In this document: in pieces, positions 22,441 through 33,949 of the stretch
How the letters are laid out: each line of letters opens with the position of its first letter
Numbering within the stretch: position 1 is the stretch's first letter
Source of the DNA: Hyalella azteca
Taxonomy: Eukaryota > Arthropoda > Malacostraca > Amphipoda > Hyalellidae
Length of the DNA stretch: 64,000 nucleotides
Assembly: GCF_000764305.2 (NCBI RefSeq)
Contig: NW_025936095.1
Coordinates: 310,001-374,000 of the forward strand
Reading direction: 5' to 3'
Translations under genes and position numbers: made by a program
The notes under the pieces: model-generated
The model's database searches: none
Told to the model about the DNA's origin: nothing
What the model saw: only the letters and a program-made list of their open reading frames with translations

Positions 22441-22969
22441 TGACGTCGATGAATGTACACGCGTACGTTCGCCATGTGATACGACGGAACGAAAGGACAG
22501 TCGACTCCATGGCTGAAGTAATACAAGGTTGACCCACGCACAGCTGCGCCTTGCGGAAGTCATTTGTTATTCCACCTGTGACGTCACCTTGGCCCATGTG
22601 ACGTCAATTTGTGAATTTGTAACGCCTGTTTTGCTTAAAATAAGACTAGTTTCAGTAAATAAAATTTTTTGGCCATATTAATGAGGTCAATTTTTTATGG
22701 TTGAACTAATACAAGGTTTTCCCACGTGCAGCTGCACCTTGCGGATGTCATTTGTTATTCCAACAGTTGCGTCACATTGGCTCTTGTGACGTCACCTTGT
22801 GACGTTTAACTGATCTGTAATACCGGTTTTGCTTATAATAAGACTTGTTGCACAAGTAAATAATTTCTTTTGTAACTTTGATGAGGTAAAATTTTTGAAA
22901 TGCTCTCGAAGATGACATAAAAACCGTGTTGATATTCACTATTTTCATTTTGGGCACACAGTGACGTCA
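22441..22969. promoter_or_regulatory. Cluster of CRE-type (TGACGTCA) sites
   Basis: Four perfect CRE palindromes TGACGTCA lie at 22579-22586, 22599-22606, 22787-22794 and 22962-22969. Near matches lie at 22441-22448 (TGACGTCG), 22768-22775 (TTGCGTCA) and about 22799-22806 (TGTGACGT). CRE sites bind CREB/ATF bZIP factors. Part of the density results from the duplication at 22511-22900. No gene start is obvious nearby, so function is inferred only from site density. Confidence 0.5.
22511..22900. repeat. Tandem duplication, period about 188 bp, two diverged copies
   Basis: The copy from 22511 (GGCTGAAGTAATACAAGGTT) and the copy from 22699 (GGTTGAACTAATACAAGGTT) share the order: CAGCTGC, CACCTTGCGGA, GTCATTTGTTATTCCA, CRE sites, GTTTTGCTTA and ATAAGACT. 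The two have drifted but remain collinear throughout. Confidence 0.85.
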
Positions 22970-23294
22970 CTCCAGAGATGCGCAGAACGGCGAAAAATCT
23001 TCATCGCAAATCTTCAGCCTTATAAAGTTTAACCATGGTCGATTCTACCGTGCACATATAGAATGGTCAATTTAGCCTGTGATAAGCAAACCTACGCACA
23101 TACTGTTCAAGACGCCTATTTTTAACATGATACTTCTGCATATTATACCCACTTCTGAGCACTTAAGTCACATCATCGATGTAAAGAAGAAATTGTAGCA
23201 GATTCTCGATCAAATTAAGCAATCTATAACTAACTCTACTCAATGATAATGATGAATAACGCAGAAGAGTACAATTACTGACTACAGTCAGTAC

Positions 23295-23376
23295 AATTAA
23301 TTTGATTTATTAATTAATTAATAAATCAATTAATTAATTAATTAATTAATTAATTAATAAATCAATTAATTAATTT
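23295..23376. repeat. (TTAA)n-type microsatellite
   Basis: Almost pure alternation of TTAA/ATTA units with two symmetric interruptions (AATAAATCAATT). It abuts the 5' truncation point of the GC-rich LINE that follows. Confidence 0.95.
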
Positions 23377-25665
23377 GATCGAGAATCTGATATTTCTCCC
23401 CTCCTGCGTGGCGACGCCACCATGGAGGCCATAGCCATCTCCACTCCGCTCAATGACTCCCCTCTCTGTATTATCAATATATACATCCCACCAGCCACCT
23501 CCTGCCCCCCGGGATCCTCCCCGGACCTCTCTGACATTGTCAGTATCCCGGACAATTGTCTGATAGTGGGCGACTTCAACGCCCATCACCCCTCCTGCTT
23601 CTCCCACACCGAGGACCAGAGAGCAGCAACGAGAGGGATCACCATCGACGACTTCATCTCTGGCTCCCCCTTAGCCTTCCTCAACGAGGATTCGCCGACC
23701 CGCCTCCCCTCCCACGGTCCGCCCTCCTCTCCTGACCTGGCCATCATCACTGGGCAGCTACTACTCAGCACCTCATGGGCTCCTCAAGTCGCCCTAAATT
23801 CCGACCATTTGCCCATCCTGCTTCATCTACCTCCAGCCGTGGAGTCCCCGGCCCCCCGGTCTGCCCGCTCTTATACTAGCTTTAAGAAAGCGGACTGGCA
23901 TGCCTACACGGCAGCAGTTGAAGCAGCGCTTGAGGCAGTCCCTCCCCCCACCTCGTGCGGTGAGTCGACCCTCAGGGGTGTCCTGGCGGCTGCTGCCAAG
24001 CAGCACATCTCTGCGGGCTTCCGAAAGGAGTTCTCCCCTGCAGTCAGCCCTGGCACCCGGTTGTTCATGGAGCAACGGGATAACATCAGGACGCACAACC
24101 CTAACGACCCCCGGCTCCCCGAACTCAACCTAGAAATAACCACTTCAATACAAGCCCATGCCAGGAATACCTGGCGGACACATCTCGCCTCGTGCAACAG
24201 GCGAACTCACCAGTCAAAACACTGGAACCTTCTCCGCTCACTATCCGGAAAACTTAGCCGCCCTCCACCCAACCAGCCAATCCAATTTGGTCAGACCCCC
24301 TCTCGTCGCAGCGCAAGATCTCCACCGCCTTCTGCAAACTATTCACCTCCATCGCTCCGCACTCCCAAAACCCATCCACCCGCCGCCTTATGCGTCGAAT
24401 TTGGGCTGAGCACCCCCTGGACAGGGACTTCGCTCCTTTCACCCCTAACATGGTGAAACTCACCATCAGAGCTGCTAACAATTCTTCCGCTCGGGGTCCG
24501 GATGGCCTCACGGTTCTCCACCTCAAACACCTTGGCCCACGTGGCCTCCAGTTCCTTACCCACATCTTTAATATCTCTTTCGCCACGGCCTCCATTCCAT
24601 CTATATGGAAAAACTCAATAATTATCCCGTTACTAAAACCAGGTAAACCTAGTAACCAGGGCTCCTCATACCAGCCCATCTCCCTCCTTTGTCCAGCGGT
24701 CAAGATCCTGGAACGCCTTCTACTCCCATACATCTCTGGTTCTCTCGTCACGGTTTCCTCGCAACATGGCTTCAAACCAGGACACTCGACAGTCACCGCC
24801 CTCCTCCCACTCGCACACCGGATTGCGACGGGTTTCAATTCACGCCGTCCCCCAGCACGTACAGTAGCAGCTGCGGTCGACCAATCGAAAGCTTTCGATA
24901 GTGTCAACCACCCTCTTCTCCTTAGCATGATCGCTGCCTCAGACCTACATCATAATCTGGTCCGCTGGCAGTACTGTTACCTTAGAGGAAGGATGGCTTC
25001 CTGCTTCTATCTGAGAACAAGGTCCCCCTTCAGAACAATCCATTCTGGAGTCCCCCAAGGGTCGGTCATCTCACCAGCCATATTCAACTTCTTCATCTCG
25101 GACATACCTGTTCCGACCTCTAACATCGCCTCATATGCAGATGACCTTACTATTTTTGTGTCGTCCCCGAGACTCGACGCCGCGGAGGCTGACCTCTCTG
25201 AGTTCCTCCGGGGCGTCTCAGACTGGTCGACCGCCAAGAAACTGGCCGTGGCTCCGGGCAAATCCTCAGTCACGCTCTTCACCCCCTACACTCACCAATC
25301 CCGTCTTCACCCCTCTGCAACAATCTGCAATGGCATCATCCCACTTGGACAAAACCCCCAAAATCTTAGGGGTCACTTGGGATACCCATTTTACGTTCTC
25401 TCCTCATGTCAGAGCCATAGCCACCAAAGCAATAGGCTCTTTACGCATCTTAGAAGCCCTGGCCGGCACCAACTGGGGCTTCTCCAAGGAAGACATCATT
25501 GCCACATACCGGACAATTACTCGCCCAATCCTCAATTATGCTGCCCCCATCTGGTACCCAGTCGCCTCACGCACCGCAATTGCAAGCCTCCAAATCATCC
25601 AAAACTCAGCTTTGAGACTAGCCACCGGCTGCCTCAAGATGGCCCCAATCGCTGAATGCTGAATT
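23377..25665 (+). mobile_element. 5'-truncated GC-rich LINE (Jockey/Ingi-like): endonuclease and reverse transcriptase, frameshifted
   Basis: The reading starts inside the endonuclease (LLRGDATMEAIAIS, INIYIPP, VGDFNAHHP, LNSDHLPILLHL; 23377-24280), the apurinic-endonuclease-like domain that nicks target DNA. After a frame change near 24280 it continues into RT: ARGPDGLTVLHLKHLGP, IIIPLLKPGKPS, YQPISLLCP, SKAFDSVNHPLLL, SGVPQGSVISPA and the catalytic SYADDLT (YADD at 25134-25145). A second frame change near 25290 moves the thumb region (KILGVTWDTHFTFSP, PILNYAAPIWYPV, ALRLATGCLKMAP) to another frame, stopping at 25662. Two frameshifts make it inactive. Its high GC and C-rich codons differ sharply from the AT-rich surroundings. 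The expected C-terminus is not downstream, but a matching part lies inverted at 26950-27600. Confidence 0.93.
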
Positions 25666-25710
25666 TAGAATCGAGTCAACTCTAAGTAAGATTGCATCTC
25701 GTGAATATCA

Positions 25711-26466
25711 AGGCCCTGATTGAGAACCGAGAGGCTTCGAACAGGCTCGGCTCTTCCCTATGCGTTTCTTCACAAATTAGAATAGACTTTACTCCACTCG
25801 CAAATGAGATGGCAATTTGGATTTTTCCATGCTTACCCAGCTATTTATTTATAAGCGGCGACCAGTAACAAAAAATATGTGAACTTTGTATTAAAAGAGT
25901 TTTAATGAGAGGAAATTTCAAGAAGCTTTGAATATTATTGATCATCAAGTCAGCGACTTTCATACTTTTTTCGAGATGTAAACGGGTTGTAATTTTTATT
26001 CTCAATTGAATGGTATACTCGGCATTCCTTGATCAGCCTCCTTGTTGAAAATATTCTTTCTCGAAAAATAGTTGTGATCGAACCTGCTGATACGCGGAGG
26101 GAAAATCCCGCATACTAGCTGCTCAAATGGAGGCGTTGTGGAAGGTATGAGGGGAAAGAGACGTCGTAAATTACTTGACTGTCAGTTCACGACGGGTGGC
26201 ACGGTAAAGGCGAACTCAATGAGGGGCGAAGAATAATACGTGGCCAGTGTTCGGCCTAGTCCAATTAGTTTTAGCCGACCGTTGGCCATTCCTCGGCCCC
26301 CTGAAAGCGACCAGTTGCCGCGAGAAAGGGGCTGGCTAGGATATCATAGTACAAAGAGTACAAGCTCGAGGGTAGCGACTGGCCGAGCTTCGGGCAGAGC
26401 AAGGATTTTACACGATGGTCGCGAAAACCTCGCTCTCAGACTTCGCTCGGTTCTCAGTCAGGGCCT
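25711..26466. mobile_element. Inverted-repeat element (756 bp), no ORF
   Basis: AGGCCCTGATTGAGAACCGA at the left is matched by the reverse complement AGGCCCTGACTGAGAACCGA at the right, with further partial match inside. No target duplication is convincing and no transposase is present. It lies between the two oppositely oriented parts of the GC-rich LINE. Confidence 0.65.
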
Positions 26467-26949
26467 TAAGAGAGCTTAATAGACTTACTTGGCAACGGTG
26501 CAGGTTCCATTGAACCCCATCACCCGTAACGGTCCCAGTTCATCATATGAATCTTCGCGACTATTGGAAGTGTGGACTATTTACTTGTAAACTGTCAGTG
26601 ACAGGATCCGTATATTTACCTGTTTGACATTGTAATATTTCGTGGCTAGCGTCTGAACTACTCTGGAGATGTCAAAGTATGCCTTGTAAGTTAAATTGAG
26701 CGCTAACGACAATTTATGTATCATAACGACAATTGCTGTTGGGTGTGGATCTTCAGTGTGATTGAATAGAACGATTATTAGAATTTATTATATTGAAATA
26801 ATTATTATTTCTTGCAATAAATGTTGATATACTGAGGCCTTACCATAACCTTTGGTTTCAGTGTTTATTCATGATTGGTTTCATAACTTGCACCATGACC
26901 TCTTGCAGCCAGGCTGGGTGTTTAGATTCTCTCGCCAACGCGATGTATA

Positions 26950-27600
26950 TTAGACTTCCGATCATGGTCAGTACATGCTAGTGGTTCCCCGCTACAACGT
27001 TGTTGTTGTTGATGTTCCCCGAGCCCCGGTCGCGCCAGAAAGCCCGCGCCGCGCAAGAAAGCCGCCACCCGAGCCGGCTCGGACCATAGCTGCGCGATGG
27101 ATGTTATGCCTGCCCTGAGCCTGGGCGCTGCCAGCTCCGGGCACTCAAGCAGAAGATGCCTGACGGTGTGGGGGAGTGAATGACATTGGGGGCACAGGTT
27201 CGTTTGAGTGCTGTCCAGGCGGTGTTTGTAAGAGTTTAGTGAGGGATGGTGACTGCAGCGGAGTCTGCAGAGGTGCACCCTGCCTGCACGGCTCAACTGA
27301 TGTTCTGTATGGCTGATGTCTGGTGGAATGTCTTCAATGATGCTGTTGATTGGTAGATTTAAGAGTGCGTTCCGGGTTATGTGTGTGAGTGTATGTGTTT
27401 AATGAAGTTGGCTGGGTCTGTGGGCGGGGGTTTGGAATTAATTATTGTGAGATAGTAGCTGTATGAAGTGTTGGCAATTTGTTTAGGTTGAGGGGGTAGT
27501 AGGTACTGAAAATGATGGCAGAGACTGAATGGGTTGTGGAGTGCTGATGCAAGGAAGTGGGACGTACTAGGACTGAAGCAGGACGTACTAACGAGTGATT
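26950..27600 (-). mobile_element. C-terminal part of a GC-rich LINE (zinc-finger region), inverted relative to 23377-25665
   Basis: Read right to left, 27560-26950 encodes ASALHNPFSLCHHF, then HQLSRAGRVHLCRLRCSHHP (27300 onward), NLCPQCHSLPHTVRHLLLEC and LRGAGFLARPG. The CPQC...H...C arrangement is the zinc-knuckle-like C-terminus that follows RT in this LINE type. Stops and shifts occur before 27296. Sequence and composition fit the missing C-terminus of the element at 23377-25665, but on the opposite strand. Confidence 0.8.
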
Positions 27601-27699
27601 AATGCTTCAAAAATATTTGAATAGTTTTGTCTCCTTCAGTGAGCTTTAAACAATTTGATTGTAAAGACCGTTGCACTTGTAGACATTGAACAGGATAAT

Positions 27700-29330
27700 A
27701 ATGAATATTTTGATTGCTTGTGGGAGCGTTTCTTTGATTTCGAATTGTCTGGAGACGATAGATCATTGTTCTTCAAGCTTACGAAATAATGATTTCTCCA
27801 ACAATAGAAATTTTCAGCTTTGGGCATATGTCTGCTTGAGCGGCTATAAAAGTAGCTGTTGCAGATATGCTTTTTTGTTGACATTTCCAAGCATCACTAC
27901 GGCTGACAGCTTCATTATTGAAGATTGCATATGAACTTTCGTAGTTTACGGGAGCCTCTGATGACTGGGCCAATGTGGTATATAACTTATAAGAACGTTC
28001 TCGCTGCCCTTGATGTCGTGTCGGTGTGGACCCCATTGGTGAGCAACTTATATGATTTCATATTACTATCACATATTTGGTTGTCAATCTAGGAATTTAG
28101 AGTGCAGTTGATAATTTGAAAGCTTGAAACGAATTTTATTTTAGAGCTCAACACTTCCAATGCAAAAACAAAACATTTGTTGACTTGTGAAGTGTGATCG
28201 GGTAGCTGCTTGATTGTAAGTTACTGCAATCAAGCTACTGCAGTATCTTGACTTTGTTAATATCAACACACACTTCTCTATTGTGGTGTTTTCCTTAAAC
28301 TATGACGTATTGAATTTTTAAAAATTCAATTGTGAAGGAAAATTTTCTAGTTTTTTATTCGAGTATTCTTTAAGATGTAATTAAATGGTGTGATTTTCAC
28401 CATCACTTCCTTGAGAACACAGCAATTGTAACTTAAGATGCAAGTTTGCGGCATTCGACAATAAAAGAAGATTTCAGCTTGATGCACATGCTCTGCATCA
28501 GTTGTTATTTGATCGGCTTATGCACGTATATCTCAGGTCCTAATCTATAATTCATCGCGCCAACTGGATTATGTCTGGGTAAGTTTGTGGAACGGAAGAT
28601 TGTGCCTTTACATAGAGAATCAATTTGAGTTACTTGTTAGGCCTGGTTGTCGGCGTCGAATGGCTCACAAGTTTAACGTGTTATATGACAAGACTTCAAG
28701 GCCTCGTTGAAGTAAATGTATTCCTAGGATTCAGTTACTTAGTCAGTTAGTGCCGAATAATGAAGTATCTTTATGTTAGTTACTGCCTACTGGAGTCGAG
28801 AATCATCATTAGGTATTTCTTCTTTGTTTCTTTTTAGCTGTAATTTTTAACGGATTGATTATGGAAATTGCAATCAAAAGCAATCTTTCAGGAAATTTCA
28901 ATCTTTCAATCCACGTTGGACGCAGAATTTTGAGGCCTTTGCAGAACAAATTGCTCGATAGAATCTCAAGGTGACAAAAGTTATGTGACATGATACAGCA
29001 ATTAATTTAATTATTCATCTTAAAAACAACGTGTTTCAATCCGATGTTCTTATGGATGAAATAGATAAAATTTCCGTGACCTGCATTACCTCGAATAATT
29101 TATTTTCAGGTAGAGATTGGAATTTTTTTTTTTGAAAGCGATTTTCGCTCTAATTTTATAATAACGCTATGTAAAACTGTCTACTAGTTGCAACCTTAGT
29201 CTATGTATAAAAATTGCGCCTCTGATGGGCTTTCCTCTGGTCTTAAAAACTAAGAGAATAGTACTAGGCTGCATATATATAGCGTCCAGAGATTCAAATG
29301 CTCCCTCCCTTCCTCCCAGTGTACGGCGGT
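27700..29330. repeat. Dispersed repeat family R1, copy 1
   Basis: This segment shares several collinear blocks with 50090-50780 and 56985-57510, for example TTCAGCTTTGGGCATATGTC (27815), GGTCCTAAT...CCAACTGGAT (28537), GGACGCAGAATTTTGAGGCC (28919) and CTAGGCTGCATATATATAGC (29265). It has no ORF of note. Its left part seems to contain two related sub-units (near 27815 and 28470). It may be a non-coding part of a larger transposon; it immediately precedes the LINE parts that start near 29.4 kb. Confidence 0.6.
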
Positions 29331-29445
29331 AAGGGAGTACGGGGGAAAGTGAGTACAAGCCGCGGTTTAGCTGTGTCACTGGTCACATGGCGAACGTGCC
29401 TGTTGCGCGGGCTCAAAACTGGATTGTGCACTATGCCGGTTCAAC

Positions 29446-29480
29446 TATATTTATGCATTTTGTGCTGAAACCGTTCAGTG
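29446..29480 (+). promoter_or_regulatory. Candidate core promoter (TATA plus TCAGTG initiator)
   Basis: TATATTTAT begins at 29446 and TCAGTG has its A at 29477, again 31 bp apart, the arthropod TATA-initiator spacing. It lies about 500 bp upstream of the LINE ORF1 remnant at 29990. It could mark the LINE's start, although LINE promoters are usually internal. Confidence 0.35.
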
Positions 29481-29939
29481 AAAAGACTTTAGTGAAGTCA
29501 GTGAAAGAGAATGCGAATAAAGAGTGGAAGTAATTAAGAACTGTTTCCCTGTTTTTTCTTATGAAGAAACGAGGGTAATCATGTGAGAAGGCACAGCGTT
29601 GCACGTACGCTTGGCTTTCGGTTGGGCCTAAATTTCATGAGCAGGCTCTGTCACCTTTGTTTTGCCCCACCGTCTTCCTTTATCATATCCCTCCTCTCTA
29701 CCTGCCTGTCGCGTCGAGCCCTTGATTCCCCCAGCCCACCTCCGTCTTCTCCTCGCCAGCCATTGCTGTTGCCTCAGCTGTTCCGCAAGTGTCGAAATTT
29801 TCGAGGGAACTTTTCTATACTCAATTCCACTCAGTATTGAAGTTTCTCTCCGTCCTTATCTCCGTTTAAGAGCTCTAATCTGGGTATTTGTAATGGTAGG
29901 AAAGAAAATAAAATAGGTTGTCGAAAAGCTCTCTACAGC

Positions 29940-31290
29940 CTCTAGAAAAAACTGAAACCAAATCAGACCAGCTAGAGATGAAAGTTTGCAAGTAATGCAA
30001 AGAGATCTCTCTGAGCGAAGTTCAGACGGTTACCTGTGAACGTTGCGAAGACCTCATTTGTATCAGCTGTTCAAAGTTTAGCTCAAACGAGTAATAATTT
30101 CTCCATGAAACTAAATTACATCATTGGTTTTGTCGTAACTGCAAAAAAACTCTTGGTGCTCGAAAAAGCGAGGAGTCAGTGATAGAGCACAGTATAGAAT
30201 CAAAATCGTTGAATGAAGTAGTAAACTCCTTGAGTGAGATAGTGCGCTCGCTGAGTGAAAAATTGAGCTCGCTATACAATGAGCTGACTGCAGTGAAAGC
30301 TCAGCTGAAAAATAAAGAAAAAGTGGAAGTAAAGAACATGAGAGCTGATTTATCTGGAGACGCGCAGCGAAAGCGCCCGTGAATTACCTGATAGAGAATG
30401 TAGGAAGTGACACCTTGTGTGGTTTGGTATTCCCGAAAGTACCGCATCTCGGCATCTGATACGAAGGACCGAGTGTTGGCTGCTACTGGATTTGCTGGAG
30501 ACTGTTGCAGCAAGGCAGTCAGCACACCGGTTGATATTACATCGCGCAAGAGGCTTCGCTCGAAAGATGCTGCTGCTAACACCTGCAGACCTCTGTTGAT
30601 GATCCTGCAGGAACTTGTAGAATTTGGTGAAAAGATCTTGCTCAGGTTTGGAGCGTGTTGAAGGCAGTGAGAAAACTTGGAGAATATACTGAGCACAAGT
30701 CCGTTTCTGTAAAGAAAGATTCCACCCCTTTAGAGAGGGCGGATTTTCGCAAGAAATGGCAGAAGAGAATCGGGCGGAAAGGCACGAAAAATCAGGTCAA
30801 TCAATTCCAAGCTCTCAAGACAACACCGGCCGCTCATAGTCAGTCAGAGGAGCTGGGGGACAAGTAATGAATAGGAATGATGCCCGTAGATCTAGGCCTG
30901 TAAATAATGTGGAAGTAACCGCATACATCAAAGTGAAAGTGCACAAAGTTTTAAAATGTTTTTATATGAACTCGGATTCCGTTTTAACCAAAAAAGTGAA
31001 CTGTTAACTGTGATCGTGAACGAGTGTATAGTCATTATTTGCAATACAGAAACACTCCCCAAAAATGTTGGGGGGAAAGTGTCCCTGTTGAATTTCAGTT
31101 GTCTGTGGCTCTCCGACTAGAGTACGATTGTTTTCATAACTTAAATGAAGAGTAGTGCAGTAGAGGTGTAGCTCTGTGAGTTAGAACCTCCTATGGGCCC
31201 AACAAGTTAAGTTATCTGCAGAGCATCAATTAGCTAGAGAATCAGTGTGGTGCGAACTTTCTCTAAAAGACAAGGATGTCGCGTTTATAA
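29940..31290 (+). mobile_element. CR1-like LINE, 5' part: PHD-finger/coiled-coil ORF1 and start of endonuclease
   Basis: In changing frames, 30020-30150 encodes a PHD-like finger (VTCERCEDLICISCSKFSSN then HWFCRNCKK; Cys-x2-Cys, Cys-x2-Cys, His-x3-Cys-x2-Cys). 30179-30340 encodes a heptad-repeat coiled coil (VNSLSEIVRSLSEKLSSLYN). 30415-30850 encodes an RNA-binding ORF1-type domain (VWFGIPEST, PLLMILQEL, VKKDSTPLERADFRKKW). From about 30950 the reading resembles the beginning of a LINE endonuclease (MNSDSVLTKK, LPKNVGGKVS, DCFHNLNEE, SVWCELSLKD). The similarity stops near 31290. PHD plus coiled-coil ORF1 is known in CR1-group LINEs. Numerous stops and shifts show it is dead. Confidence 0.7.
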
Positions 31291-32723
31291 AATAAATATT
31301 AACGCGAAGGAACAGGAAACAGAAACTTCTCGCCAGCCTCGAGGATTTTTCCGCGAGTTGGAAACAGAACCTACGCCGCCCAACATTCAAACTGAACGTG
31401 CTCTGCAGCTCGAGAACGCTGCAGCTCTTTTGTGCTCTTATTTCGCGATGGAATTTTGTTATTAGCATAAACAATCATTTAAATTGTTCCTAAACTATTG
31501 AATTTGACATCCAGTAGGAGCGAGAACATTTATTTGTGAGATTAGCTGAACTGTGTTGTGTCGAATCGAAAAGCTTGTGGGAGACTGTGGCAGCCATTTG
31601 CAAAGGCGATTCCCAGCTTTCTGAGCCTGGTAGAATTCTAGTGTTAAAGTAGTGCCTGATTGTTCTGTACTATGAGATTATCATTTACTAATTAATTATC
31701 AGTTAATTAGCCAACAATTTATGCCTCATTCGTCATACTAGCCTGACATGTTCTTCCCTTAGTTGAGTTGGAGCCTGCTTGATCAGATCATCAATTAGTT
31801 ATGAGTGCCTGAGGTAGATTTGTGCAGCTGCTATTAATAATTTCAAAATGGTTTATTTAACCGATTTGGGTTTAATTAACTCGTCATTTAATTTAGCCAC
31901 GTTTAATGACCTTGCCATTTCACTTAGCTTTGACATACTGTTGAAATTAGAGAGGTTGAATCTCTTTGTTTGAATGATAAACCATTCAAGTGGTAAGAGT
32001 GCCAATGAAGCACATAATGTAGTAGATCAAATCTATTAAGTACCAGTTGGATGGATCCAGTATGAATGTCTAGCGTGTCTAAATTTTTTAATTAAGAGAT
32101 CATTCAGCACAATCAAAGGATACCTGTTACTTTGTCTATAATATGTCAATCTTCTGCGCAGGACGCAGGTATCGAAAAATAAAGAAAAGAATGTTTCAAA
32201 CTCAGTAGTAAACTCAATTTTTTGCAACCCCAGAGCAACGTGAGTAATCCGTGTTTAACTAGGGCGTCTTTTCATTGCTAGATGTAATACAGTGGTCAGT
32301 ATAATACTCGATATTACCAGCATTAAAAATATCTTAAGAAGATGATTTGCTTTAGAGCTCGGTATGTTTTGAATTAGCCTGAGCTGGTAGTTATCATGGT
32401 GTTTACCATTTTTTGTCCATTAGATTTCACCTTATTATGCTAACATGAGCATAGAGAATCGACATGTTTAATGTTGTCAAGACTTGTCTTACACGTCTTC
32501 GTGTCTTTGATTTTCAAGCGATAAGAACTTTTGAGTCAAGCTGTGGAATGCTCACATTTCTTATATTTGAGTGGCGATGAAAATTCTAACTTGTATTTAA
32601 ATTGATTCCTGTTGTGAGCTAAACAGCAAACCATGTCCTTTGAACTTTATAATAATAAATTTAATATTTGATTTCATTTCTATTTGCACTATCTCTAATT
32701 ACATTCTGATCGTGCAGGATTTG
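31291..32723. other. Unassigned sequence between LINE parts
   Basis: No exon or motif recognised. If the LINE parts on either side belong to one copy, this and the following sequence to 33950 is a later insertion, but I could not find its terminal repeats. Confidence 0.4.
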
Positions 32724-33000
32724 CGGTGGTTAAGAAGTAAACATTCAACGAGAAATATCAAGTTTTCCTTGGACCTTACTGAATTTAACACGCCGTCAAC
32801 TGCCTAGACCGCCTTTATATCTTAGAGACCCGGGCTAGGCAGTACAATGGATAGCCTCCATTTACGGTGGTTAAGAAGTAAACATTCAACGAAAAATATC
32901 AAGTTTTCCTTGGACCTTACTGAATTTAACACGCCGTCAACTGCCTAGACCGCCTTTATATCTTAGAGACCCGGGCTAGGCAGTACAAAGGATAGCCTCC
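32724..33000. repeat. Recent tandem duplication (141-bp unit) carrying a hairpin
   Basis: Two nearly identical copies (32724-32864 and 32865-33000) start GGTGGTTAAGAAGTAAACAT and differ at only a few positions. Each contains CTGCCTAGACC and, 17 bp on, GGGCTAGGCAG, which can pair into a stem. There is no ORF. Confidence 0.9.
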
Positions 33001-33037
33001 TCATAGGGGTCCTTTATAGTACACCTAACAGCTCCTT

Positions 33038-33107
33038 TGATAATGAAAAAAGTACTAAACAGCCTTTTAACGATAATGAAAAAGTACTTAACAGCCTTTT
33101 ACTGGGC
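33038..33107. repeat. Two-copy 35-bp tandem repeat
   Basis: GATAATGAAAAAGTACT with AACAGCCTTTTA occurs twice in a row (from 33040 and 33074). Confidence 0.8.
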
Positions 33108-33949
33108 AAATGAATCCTCTTCCAGAGATGGGAATCACCCAGCATCCCTGTTCTTGGAGTCTGTGTGAGACTTGTAGTGACTCGCACTAGTATTTCTCAT
33201 GAAAGTCATAGTTAATTTTATTAAACCTTCAAACTCGTGATTATTGACCTCTGTAACAATATCTTGCTTAATCATCTTGATCTCGATTACGTATTTCGGA
33301 TTTAATCAATTTCATTTTAAACCATTGTAAAAGTGTACAGTTAGTTAATCATAAATTTTGAGCACGAATGACATTCGTGTAATTGCTGAATGATGAAGTT
33401 TAGTAAATGTCGATATTATTTTATGTTAAATCACACCAGAAAATATTTTGAAATTTCTAAGAATGCCAGTGTAGAACCATTTGCCAATCGCGCATTAGTT
33501 AGTCATTTTCTAGACGACGCCGTGGGGTAAACATCAGCTAAGGGGTAAGCTGCTAAGTTCTTCACTAGAATTCAATTCTTTTAATGCAATAAAATATTTC
33601 AGGTAACTGTAATAACTAAATTGTGTTTGTATTCTTTTGATATTGTTACTCTAGGAGCTAAGATGTTCATATCATGTTTGCATTCTAATGACCAACCGTC
33701 CGCAGGTATTGGTCGTGCAGTCATTCTTCATCCCATGAATAAACACACAAAACCTTCGTATTCGTTACTCCATCCTACTTGATACATATTGTGCCTTTAC
33801 TGGTGGTTACTATCAATTGGAAGAGGGACGTCGAAATCTTATTCATTTCCAACCTTTTAAGAAAACCAAAACCCTCTTCCTAAAGACTCGTGTTTAATCC
33901 AGAACATCACAAAGCAAACCAATTTTAGGGGTAAAAAGCTCCCAAATAT

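Noticed and set aside
23586..25282. Long minus-strand ORFs opposite the GC-rich LINE (for example 24928-24254)
   Set aside because: They are antisense shadows in GC-rich coding DNA; the plus strand carries the endonuclease and RT motifs.
26950..27600. Twin-priming (5' inversion) as the origin of the inverted LINE part
   Set aside because: Twin priming would place the inverted 5' part on the right of the 3' part; here the 5' part is on the left, so later inversion or independent insertion fits better.
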